Assembly: GCA_945643635.1 (NCBI GenBank) | Contig: CALZFC010000270.1 | Location: 489,501-553,500, forward strand | Length of the DNA stretch: 64,000 nt | Source: Allodiplogaster sudhausi | Lineage: Eukaryota > Nematoda > Chromadorea > Rhabditida > Diplogasteridae | Reading direction: 5' to 3' | In this document: in pieces, positions 34,114 through 44,660 of the stretch | Numbering within the stretch: the first letter of the stretch is position 1 | Layout of the letters: each line of letters starts with the position of its first letter | Made by a program: the position numbers and the translations under genes | Notes under the pieces: model-generated | What the model was told of the DNA's origin: nothing | Databases searched by the model: none | The model's input: the letters and a program-made list of their open reading frames with translations, nothing else

Positions 34114-34143
34114 TTAAAGCATATAACAAAATATTGTAAACTT

Positions 34144-34479
34144 GAAAGTTCATTGAAAGGGGTTCAGCTTGTTGCAAATTTAACGCTCTTTCTTGTGGTG
34201 TATGTTTCGGCATACGAAAATGATTCTGAAGTAGTTCTTCTATTGCGCGGACCCGCTGATTTGTGCTGCCGCGCCGGAATACTCGATTAGGAAACTTCAG
34301 AGCATCCTAAGTTTCAAAAACCCAATAGTGCATTCGAAAGCGCTTTTCACGCTCTATACAACTGTTTAGGTTTGATTTTGGTAAAATGAGAAACACGTTG
34401 TCTGCGCTCCTTCAAACTTTAAAGACAATAAGGGATTGAAAGTTGAAAATTTTCACGATTTTCTTTTTCCATTGTTTAA
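34144..34479. repeat. Right arm of the foldback element
   Basis: Complement of 29974-30306. It starts only 27 bp from the transposon's right TTAA, against about 160 bp on the left. Confidence 0.75.
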
Positions 34480-35443
34480 TTTTTTTAAGGAGGAAAATAT
34501 TTAAATATATTTTATCGTCTTTTTAAATTTATTTGTTTTAAACATATAATTTTTTTAAATAATTTTTACAAGTAGGAAATCTATAGTTGTTTTCCAGTCG
34601 TCTCCGACTCAATTTGCTCGCCATACTTGGCAAAGGGTCTCAATCATCAACTGCTGAACAGCGTACGCCCGCTTCGTCTAATCGGCCAAGGAGAAGTGAA
34701 GCTGACCACTATTTCGCTATGCTGCAACAAAGCTGGCAATAAACATTTTATATGAATAATTAATTTATTTATTTATTATACAAAAGTTGAATTTGCACCT
34801 TTCGTTGGTATTACTTTGTGACAACTCAATTAAGTCTACTTTCCACGCGTTCTCTATGAAGTTGACTATTTAAAATATGAAATTGAACAGCGAACATTTC
34901 GGCTCATAGGAAGGCGCGTAAATGATATAAGGGCCAAAGGTTTTTTTCTTTGCGAATGTCTAGTGAATCAGGGTATTGCAATCGTTGTCGTATTGCTCTG
35001 TTTACATATTAGAATATTTCATATTTCTTTAATATATATGTGCACATCTTGGTTTGCAATAAATGTAAATATTTAAAGCGATTTTTGGTGAGCAATCTAT
35101 ATGATTTGCAGCTTATTTATTCAAGTATCATTAGCGTATTTGAATGACCACTTTGCTAGGACAGAAAAAAAATACCTTCGGTCATCAGACGAGTCTCATT
35201 GCGCACATCTACACTTTCTCATCCGATCAGACATCTCCTCGGCATAGTATTTTTAGATACGTTGACAGCTGTATTTTACACTTTCTGTGTACTTTTCCTG
35301 GGCTTAAAGTCCTTTTTGTGCCGTTTCCCCATTTGTTAGTGCTTCCAAAAAAGCTCATACTCATCAAACTGCCGTATACTTCTTTTTTTTTTTTGCCAAC
35401 AAAACTTTACAATGTTTTTTCCACACAAAAAAATCATTTTATT

Positions 35444-38400
35444 CTACCGCCAACTCTGCCGAAGCATAGCGAAATATTGATCGGCTTCACTTCTTGTTGC
35501 ATCCGCCGGCGTGGACGGTTGTTTCGATGATTGCGCGACACTCTGATGATGAGAAGATCGAGAGCGGACACCGAACAAGACGAGCAGATTTAGTCGAAGA
35601 CGACTATAAAAAAAATAGGAAGAATTACGTGTAGTCCTCTTTTCTTATTGCCACAAATATAAGAATACGCTAATATATTTGGCAAAATTAAAAAAAGTTA
35701 AACCAATAAACAACACCTGTGTGTTACGATAAATAGCAATGCGCAGACAAGGGAATTGGTTGTTTGAATCTGTAAGAAAAGAAGGGCTAGAAAAGGAGAG
35801 AATTTTTACAGATTGAAAAAAAAAGAAATTAAAGAAGCGATATCAAGAATGTACGGAATGGGTGCTTTTTGCTTGCTAATTTAAGGGCGCTATTATCAAG
35901 CGCCACCGGGCTTGTTTTTCTGCAGTCAGCAAAATTGCGCATATGGTGCCCGCTGAAACGTTCATTAAATAAATTGTTTTTCGTGTAATCGTCCTCCTTT
36001 AAGAACGAAGCTAACTGCGGCAAAGTAGAGATTGATGGCATAGAAGGGTGGATAGGGGAAGCGAATTTGAAGTGTCTCGAGAATCATGATGATGGCGCCA
36101 GTTTGCGAGAGAATCTTGAGGAGGGCGCTAGTGATGCAAACACGTAGCATGCACCGATTCAGCTGTTGCACTTCGTGTAGCTGCAAGAATAACAGACTAG
36201 TATATTTATATAGACTTTTTTCCTTTTTTCGTAATCTATGTACATATACATATATTCAATTCATTACCGAAAGGGCCGAGGTGAGGAAATAATAGCTTGA
36301 TGTTCACATTTTGGATAAAGCAGTAGATTGAAGAGAAAAGAAAAAACGGTACAGAACGAGAGCTTTGAACATATGAGTTAGTTACTTGTGAGTCATCTGC
36401 TCATGTGCTCCCCGCGTACGTTCAGCTCATTTTCACATATATTCCTTCAGGACCTGATAGCGCGCATTGAGGACGGCCGCGCCGTTCTGCTTGTCGTAGT
36501 TGATGCGACTGCGGCTTCCGAGAACAACGCTTAGCTGGAAAGTGGCGGGAAAATGTGGAATTTGAAATTTGGCGGGAAAGAGTTTTGGCGGGAAACCAGA
36601 ATGTTCAAGAAGACGAGCGCGAGTACGAGCACGGTCGTGAGTGGCTGCAGGCCAGCGAGCATAAAAAACGAGTAGCCACTCGCGATGCTGATCGCTTGCT
36701 GAAAACGCCATTGAATATAAGTTGAATTAATTGAGATTAAACACAATTGTAAAAAAATTATATACCGTATTTTCTCTATTAGTGCTCCCGGGGGCACTAC
36801 TTTTCAATGCCCTTGCGAGAGGGGGCACTTTTGGAGGGGGGGGGGTCTACTAGAGGGAGGGGTACTATTTTTCAATGTGATTGACTAATAATTTGATAAC
36901 AACATTTTATTCTCAAAAACGAAGAATTATAGCTCCACTTCAATGGAATCATCACTGCAATATCCGTTTTACCGTAGATTTTGAATGAATTTGCAATCAC
37001 TTCATTGGGAAGAGTCATCCCATTCCTCAAATATAGATTCCATGTATGTCTCTATTAGACAATTAAGGGGGCACTATTGGAGGGGGAGGGGGGTTCTAAT
37101 AGAGGGAGGGGCACGAATAGAGAAAATACGGAAAACAAAATGGGCTCTATTCTAGTGTAGGCGTCCCATCGAATTATAGGCGTCCCATGGCAATGAGACG
37201 CCTTTATTTTTCACTGATCGGACGTTTATAATTCGATGGGACGCCTACACTAGAATAGAGCCAACAAAATGTAAGTACTGATATATAATTTGAAAATAAA
37301 AACTACTGTCAAAAATAAATAGATAACATAAATAAGTATAAGCAAATTTTAAGTACTGACACATTAAATGAATAAACAAATTTTAAGAACTGACACCAGC
37401 TGCGATATTCACGACGATAATGGCGATGCTCTGCCACGACGCTTCGTAGCGATCGAGTGCGAAGCATGCGACATATCGCTCGACGACGATGAGCAGCTCG
37501 CAGATGGACGAGAAGCAGTAGCCAGTCTGGTGTAGCACGAAGAAGAACTTTTGAGCGCCTGAAAGTGAACGACTTCATGGCCGAGAGGTAACACTCGCAC
37601 GCTATGACGCGATGCATCAGAGTTCGATTTTGGCCTTGGTAAAAAAAAATATGCGTGTGCACTTTGTTGCCAAGCGTAGCACAAACATCTGTGTAGGGTG
37701 CACTTCGTATTATTGCATTATTGACTCTGTCGCGACAATAATCTTGGCCAACAATTAATTGTAGATAGAGTAAATATGGCGCCAATCCAATTATATTTGT
37801 ACATTCCATATATTGGAATATAATTGGGCAAACAACAAAAAACGAGGGGTTTCCGGGTAGACACGAGACTCTAGATTGGTGCGCCTAATTGGATTTATGT
37901 GTTTGTCTTCACAAACTCTACCTAGAATTGTAAAAAAAACTTTCAGAAGTTACTAATTCATGTTAAAATAAAAAAATTTATTTTTAACTTTTTGTTATTA
38001 TAAAATAAAAAATTTATTTTTAATTTTAATGTTAGCTATTACAAAAATTTCGTCTTCTTCTCGAAAATGTAACTTGCCTTCCTCGAGACGATCAACTGGC
38101 AGGCAGCGCGCCTGAGAAGTCGTGCGGAAGATGAAGACGCCGACTTGTGCGACGGGCAGAATGGCGAGAGCGACGATCCAGGAGAGCAGAAGAATTCTAT
38201 TTGAAGAGATAAAAACGAAGTTTTGAATTCGCGCCTTTCTGCCTGACACAATGATGAGCATGTCATTTAGCGAATAAGGACTATAATAGTCAGGAAAATT
38301 CAAAAAAAAATTCCTATAGAGTTTAGTGATCCTTTAGCAGAATGCGTTTTGTATTTTATATACATACATACATATATGTATTTCAGACATTGTCAACTAA

Positions 38401-38787
38401 GACATTTCTGTTTTCAGACAGGTCTGATAATAAGCGTGTTACAAAAATAAAATATGTTTTTCATATCGTTGGTAATAGACTACATACATATGTATGTAGT
38501 ATACGTATGTATGTAATATTCCGGCGTTTGTAATTGGACTGCAACGATTAAGGATGACAACGTTAGAAGAATGGACAGACAAGACATAAATATTTGTTTT
38601 CTGAAAATGAAAAAAAAAACGAAGCCTAATTTCTCTATTTTCGCCTATATATGTACCTGCAATGCTGATGTACGGCGCCAAGTCGCACGAGGAGCACGGC
38701 AAGCAAAACGAGACTAGGGAGGGCGATTGCGGGCAGTAAGACGTACACGAAGGCAGCAAGCGTGCAGCCGATGGTAGATGACTCCAT
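35444..38787 (-). CDS. Sre-like seven-transmembrane chemoreceptor, gene C (8 exons)
   Basis: Intact receptor-like gene of 324 residues. Exons in transcript order: 38787-38657, 38196-38078, 37558-37395, 36698-36597, 36534-36454, 36180-36016, 35769-35717, 35603-35444, in frame throughout. TM1 lies in the first exon, TM2 in the second (ILLLSWIVALAIL), and the TM3 exon has VVERY and LDRYEAS. LNARYQ marks the loop before TM6, and the tail ends SEADQYFAMLRQSWR. Intron 2 has a GC donor (GAAG/GCAAGT). The 40- and 59-nt exons of A, D, E and F are fused here into one 102-nt exon, as in pseudogene B, its nearest relative. AATAAA directly follows the TAG stop. Function in chemosensation is inferred from the family. 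Confidence 0.8.
36765..37131. mobile_element. Inverted-repeat element in intron 3 of gene C
   Basis: CCGTATTTTCTCTATT at 36765 is mirrored by AATAGAGAAAATACGG ending at 37131. The interior is rich in G runs (GGGGGGCACT-like blocks near both ends). About 367 bp, non-coding, MITE-like. No clear target duplication. Confidence 0.6.
37134..37271. mobile_element. Hairpin MITE with 9-bp target-site duplication
   Basis: Two perfect 36-bp inverted arms (37143-37178 and 37227-37262) flank a 48-bp loop that includes a further partial arm copy. Immediately outside lies AACAAAATG on both sides (37134-37142 and 37263-37271). A 9-bp duplication is typical of Mutator-like elements, so a non-autonomous relative is inferred. 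Confidence 0.8.
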
Positions 38788-40699
38788 CTATTTGTTTATC
38801 GTAGATGAAATAAGAAATTTCATGATGCAGAAGTAAAATAGGATAATTATTTATCGTGCTTTAAAGAAGAAATGACATCATTAAAATAGGACAATATGTT
38901 CGTTCAATTGCAAAATAAATAAGTAAAACTAGGTAAGGGTAATCGACGAACATTGGTGTCTGGAAGGGGAAAAAGGGAACATGCGCGTGGCTTGTTGCGA
39001 GCGCTCAGCCAACGAGCTAGAGAGAGGAGGGGGGGGGGGAGAGATTAGATACGATAGAAAGTTAAAGAGTTGATAAAGTAACGAGAAAGAAATTGGAAAC
39101 TATAATTTCATTTCATTTATTTGCGGCAGTTGTAAAATGCAGGTGATGATAAAGTAAAGAGATATAATGTAGCAACGAACAATGCGCCAGACAGAAGTAA
39201 GGAGCAAACTTTAGAAACGACAGCTTTAATTGACGAAACATCAGTAGCATAATTTGTATACATGTTTTTTTCAAACTTTATGGTCGCGTATATCTATATC
39301 GAGCACATCCTCTGCGCCTCTGTAACAGAAGGACATGTCGAGCAGCAGAATATCAAGAGGCTCACTGACGCATAACCACTCGAAGGCTACACGCTATATA
39401 GACAAATGTGCATAAAAATAGAATTAACTCGAATTCATTACTGGCTGTGTCCAAGTATTAATTTCAGATCTACAAGAAGTAATCTAATCACTTTCCACAT
39501 AAGAAATCATAGGAAGTGCTAAAGTTCACCTGCTGAACCTCATTTCCGGCGCAAGGACAAAGTTCTGGCGGCAACACTAAATCAACAACAGTTAAAAATG
39601 TGGCTAACTACCAAATGTCACTTTCCATGGAAAAAGCTCAAACAAGTAATGTCAGGAGCGAGGTAGACAATTTGACAGCGATTTTGGAGTAACGAGGAGG
39701 TGTAGATCTATTAACTATTCATCATGAAACTCTGCTTTTTTTAATTACTTCGTCACAAGTGTCAATGTACGTATGTTCATACATACAAATTGAGAAAATG
39801 TTTTACACGCAAAGTATATAAGTGAGTTCTAAATATTGCTAAAATAATCATCTTAAACGTGTGCTCGTAAGATCAGCCAGCATCTGCGTTTGCTTTTCGA
39901 CCCTCATAAGAACATTTTTTTTGTGAAAATGGAAATGTTTTTTAATGGCGTGAATTTTAAATATTGACGAATTCAAAGTAGAGAATACTGTTAATTTTCT
40001 CAGTGCATTGGGACTTTTGAGACTTCGTAACACTTGCAATCGAAGTTTCTAGCTCGTTCTGACCAAATATGGAGAAAAACAAAATAATATTTATTCGAGT
40101 TACAATTAGACCTCCTTTAAGAAGAGTGAACACCGATAATGCAGTATGAATATTTCAACCACGTAATAGTCTCGACTGGAAAAGTACGACAGCGTCCCTT
40201 ATGCCACAGTAAAAAGAGCGAAGTAGGACTTTTGAAAATTTTAGCAAACGGCTAGGCATCTTTCATCTGCTCTTGTATATGATAAGTGACATCAAGGGCT
40301 GTGAAAATACCCCGCACGTACAACGAACTACCTTCTGTACTGACTCACTTTGATCTTACTTTCAAGTGACATTTCCTCATTTGTAGAGGCAATTTTATAT
40401 ATTTTGATGTTCGATATCGAAAGACGAAGAATTAAGCGACAAAATAATATATTTTGAGAGCATCTTTTCGATGCTATAAATAAATCTACAAAATATAAAC
40501 CCCAGTTGCTCGGAGCCCTGGGGCGGATCCTGGCCGTGCTTTATTCCTCAACTCATTTCTGTCCTATTCAAAACGATTTTCATATTTTTCATCTCTTTGC
40601 TTGTAAATCCTTATTAATTAATTAATGAACTAATTAATAATTTATTTTTATACGACAATTACAACGTAATATAATTGGACAATCTAACATTATCAACAT
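38788..40699. other. Intergenic region between genes C and D
   Basis: No gene recognised. A minus-strand open stretch at 39271-39393 has exon-like content (ending RDHKV, TGA) after an AG, but I cannot match it to anything. Confidence 0.4.
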
Positions 40700-43600
40700 T
40701 TACGACACCGCCACCACTAATCCGAGCTGCTTGTTGAACTGCGCAAAGTAGTGATCGGTCTGCTCGCCTTTCTTATTCGCAATGTCGACGCTCCACAGAT
40801 TGAAGTAGCGCCTCGCGTCCTTTTCGACCTCGTCTTTCCTGGAGCATCCGCCAACGACGCTCTGCCACATTCGCCTTAAACGAATAATTTTAAATAGCCA
40901 AAAATCACGTTTGAATTCCCGCCTTTTCCCTGAAACAAGGACGAGAAGAGCATGTGACTTAGATACTACAATAGTCATTACAAATTCGAACAGAATACGA
41001 GTTCAGTTTCGTGCTACGTTAACCAAATTTTTTTTTTCGCACAATGCCAATTTTTAATCAAATTCATAATATTTGGAGCAATAACAAAAGCACAGTAAAG
41101 GGGGGCCATCAGCGACATATAATGTGAGATCTCAAATTGCCGCGTCCCCTCGAACTCTCTCATTCGAGAGTGCTATTTTCAAGCAGCGGCCTAATGCCAG
41201 ATTGAATGCGGCAATTCGAACCTGCATTAATTAATTATTTGTATTGATTTTACTCCTTTAAAGTAACAAAGTAAACCCAACAAGCATTGTAAATCTTGCA
41301 TTATTTGTAATGCAAGATGAATTCATTTGATTAACCTGTGCCTGTAGGCAAAGAGCCAGACGCAGACGCCCGAGTTGATGGTTAAGCACTGGAAAATGAT
41401 CAGGAAATTAGGTGAGTAAATAAATGAGCATATGCAAATATATGAGTTTGTTGTATGCAAAGTGTGTAAAAAAAATTGCCAATCTTGAATAATTTAAAGA
41501 AACGAACGCTGTAAAAGTATGTATTGTTGGCATAGTAAGGAATCGTAAAGGGCAGCTGAACTTTCATCCATTCGGCGAGAATTGCGTAGCCTGAACAGAA
41601 GTGGTTTTTTTTAATGATTATTTAAAATTATCTTTAATTTACAATTGATAATTATAATCTTTTTAAATAAAATAGTTGAAAATATACTTTAAAAAATAAT
41701 TTTAAATTATAATAATGAAATTTTTTTAATTAGGATCACCTGAAAGTTGCGCGATACACTTTTGAACACCGCTCGCTATGCTGACGCTGAGCGTGCAACG
41801 ATTGAGTTGCTGCACTTCACTCATCTGAAAAATAGAAGAAAAAACAGTGAAGAAGAAGAACAAAATACGCTATCAAAAAGCAGACATTTTCAATGAACTT
41901 TGTTTTGTAAAAACAAAGTTCATTGAAAACTTCTTCGTTGATTCGTGCACGCTGCTATTACCTACCGTATAAATTATATGTTATAGTCACTAATGTATGT
42001 ATACATAAAAAAGAATAACAGCAGACATCAAACGGTGGAAAGTTTTCATATTAGCCACTTTTGCAACGTTTGTCATGGAACAGATTGAATAAAAGTTGAC
42101 CAATAGCGAACGTTTCGTCAAAAAGATGATGAATGCGTCAAACTGATAACGGTCCCAAGAAATAATTTTCTAGAAAAAAGGCAAAGTATTTCTTAATGCT
42201 TTGCACGCCTACCTGATAGCGAGCACGCAAATTAACTTTGCCATGTAAGAGAGTGTATCGGTTCTTGCTGTGACGATGAAAAGCAATGTTTAGCTGAAGA
42301 GGGAAATAGCTTTTATTTTAGCCTAAATCTCAATAATGCACCAAGCTAGAGTAATGAGTAATTAAGATATAAGTAATTAGTTTATAAGTAACTAATTACC
42401 ACCACAGAAGTGACGTCCATGAGATGCACAACAAGAATCGCGATAACTTCATGCGCCGCTGTATATTGCAGTTTGTGCATTTTCATTAAAGGAAAAGGAA
42501 AAATAATTTTAAAAAAAAGCAATTTTTGAATGGAAATATTAAGGAATAAATATGATGAAATAATTATATCACGAAAACATAGCGAACCGATATGGCACAA
42601 GTAGCTCATGTAGCTGCTGAAGACAATCTAAATAAATACCATGGTCTTTCAAAGTCTCTGTGGTTAATCAAAAAAAAATTTTTTCTTTTAATATTTCCAA
42701 AATTTTTAAAAATCAGCACTGTTGCACAAAGGCTTTATGCACAATTTTTCTACCCATTTTCATAAAATGTTTTTCATGGTGAGTCAAATAAATTTACATA
42801 ACCGTTGTTGATGGATAAATTCTATTGTTTACAGTTCGTTTGTCGTGCAAATTTAAAAATTAGCTTTGATCAATAAAAAAAAATTGTCTCTTATAGGCGA
42901 CAAGTGCAGAAATAAAGAATTGAATTTTAAAATATCAATAAAAAATAGGCATTAAAGATAAAAAATAAATACGTAAATATATATAGGTATAACTAATTAA
43001 TTATGTACATACTGAAACAGCAATGCTGGAGGCGACGGCGACTGCGCCGAGTGCGCTCTTCTTGTATCGATCGAGCGCCCGACTGGCGACGAATCGCTCG
43101 GCAAGGATGAGCAGCTCGCACAAGGAGGACAGAGTGTACGCGAACTCGTGCACAATTTGGAAGTACTGCTGATAGCCTGTAATTAATCTATTCCATGCAT
43201 GTTGTATATTTACACGTCTATGTATTATCTGTATGTATTACATATTATTTACATATCTTTTATCTATAATAATAGCGAGTGCATATCCATATTGGCATAT
43301 ATATATATACATAAATGACGAAATCGACGTAATAAAAATTGTTGTTTTTCAATATACCCGAAACGTTTCCCCACGGATTTTAGAATATTCAACTGTTTGT
43401 CATTCTTGACGATGGGAAAATTTTAAGAACGATGTTTTTTTTACTCGTAATATGTATTTATATTTAAACAAATATACGATCATACTCTTTTCGAGCAATC
43501 ATTTCCAGGGACTTTAACATTCTTTAATCTTGTTATTGCTTTGATTACACTATATACATAATATGTGCATAGATATGCAATTTATTCCCACAAACACCCT

Positions 43601-44379
43601 TGTCGCTAGTCCGGAACACGTCAGAGCACGTGACGTCAATTGTCGTTCTCCATATTATTTAGAAGCTTTTTTTAAACAGAGTTTGAACTTTAGAAATTTT
43701 CCCGCCATTTTCCCATTCGACATTCTCTTCGAAACTTCACGGGACACGAACCAGACTCTCTGAAGCTGGTCGGCAGGCACTTTCCGACGGCCAGACGCCA
43801 GACGAAGAGAGCGCACTGCGCGAGGGGCATGAGAAGCAGAGCGATGATCCACATTACGACTAGGATTCTGCAATACTTAAATATCTACCCTGGCTGTGAG
43901 CACTAAATGAATGTGTAGAGAGAGTTGCCGACAGTTGAGATGTATAATCATTTGTCTTCTTCTTTCAAAGATCAATGATAAACTGTACTTTCCAATAATC
44001 TCTGCTTCTTAAGTTGCTCAATGCCACAAAAAAAAAATGTTTGAAACAGCAAATGTGTCTGCGTAAAACTGAAACAATATTGTTTGATTCATATATCAAA
44101 CAATGTTTTTTTCATTGTTTGATATATCAAACAATATTGTCTCAATTTTACTCTGAAACAGTTGTTGTTTCAAACAATTTAATCTTATTGAGCGTGGCAA
44201 TCAACAAATTGAAAAGTGACATGCCGACAGTAGAGATGAATGACGGCTGTTCGGCAGAGTGCTACGGCGAAGATGAGAATGGCCGGCATGACAATGGCGG
44301 GCAGGCCGATCTGGATCGTGGCGACCGCGACGCATGCCACGTGTGCGTGCGGCTGCGACTCGTTGCTTCCGAGATGCAT
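40700..44379 (-). CDS. Sre-like seven-transmembrane chemoreceptor, gene D (10 exons)
   Basis: Intact receptor-like gene of 336 residues. Exons in transcript order: 44379-44225, 43867-43752, 43176-43013, 42627-42588, 42458-42400, 42293-42213, 41824-41740, 41590-41508, 41388-41336, 40874-40700. Lengths 116, 164, 40, 59, 81 and 53 match genes A, E and F exactly. The usual 168-nt exon is split here by an extra intron (85+83). Motifs include LAERF, LDRYKKS, NLRARYQ and MSEVQQLNRC, and DHYFAQF in the tail. Protein identity to A, E and F is low in most exons, so this is an older subfamily. Intron 1 has a GC donor, the only site there that keeps the frame. Confidence 0.8.
41887..41929. repeat. Near-perfect hairpin in gene D intron 6
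   Basis: TTTTCAATGAACTTTGTTTT, then a short loop and its reverse complement. It could fold in the pre-mRNA. Confidence 0.85.
44070..44144. repeat. Inverted repeat in gene D intron 1
   Basis: Arms 44070-44105 and 44113-44144 pair over about 32 bp with one 4-nt bulge (ATTGTTTGATATAT core). Possibly a tiny MITE. Confidence 0.8.
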
Positions 44380-44571
44380 TGCTCCTTCTTTTTCTATCCT
44401 TTTTCTATTTCTTTTTCTTCTTTTTTTGCTGTAACTCTACAAAATACAAATTTATCTTTCATTAACTTACAAGTCTTGCATATTAAATGCAGCATATGCA
44501 AATGAAAGATGTTTTAATACATGGCGAATTACCAAATAATAAGATGCACATTCAAAATCACCTGCGTACAC

Positions 44572-44660
44572 CTGCGAATGCGAATGAAGGCGACAAGGAA
44601 TGCCAGAACGTTAAGCACAGTCAATATCGGGTGCACAAATGTTTGACATTTGTTTGACAT
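44572..44660 (-). other. Possible alternative first exon of gene D
   Basis: ATG at 44660 opens an 89-nt frame encoding about 30 residues. It contains one strongly hydrophobic helix (FVHPILTVLNVLAFLVAF) followed by RIRR, and ends at CGCAG/GTGTAC in phase 2. Gene D exon 2 begins in that phase, so this exon could substitute for exon 44379-44225. It cannot splice to that exon in frame. Purely a prediction. Confidence 0.35.

Larger units (their letters stand above)
28192..34742 (+). pseudogene. Sre-like receptor pseudogene B, interrupted by nested repeats
   Basis: Recognisable exons: TM2 exon 28192-28310 (119 nt), TM3 exon 28916-29079 (164 nt, ER...DRYEAS), a TM4-5 exon ending at 29370 whose acceptor is unclear, NARYQ exon 29476-29556 (81 nt), and the last exon 34598-34742 ending SEADHYFAMLQQSWQ. 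Compared with its close relative gene C, the TM1 exon and the exons equivalent to 36016-36180 and 35717-35769 are absent. The gap between the last two exons holds an inverted-repeat element containing transposon copy 2. The remaining exons still have open frames and splice sites, so decay looks recent. B and C face each other tail to tail, about 700 bp apart. Confidence 0.8.

Noticed and set aside
39271..39393. Minus-strand open stretch with exon-like content ending RDHKV
   Set aside because: Single short frame with no homologue recognised and no partner exons.
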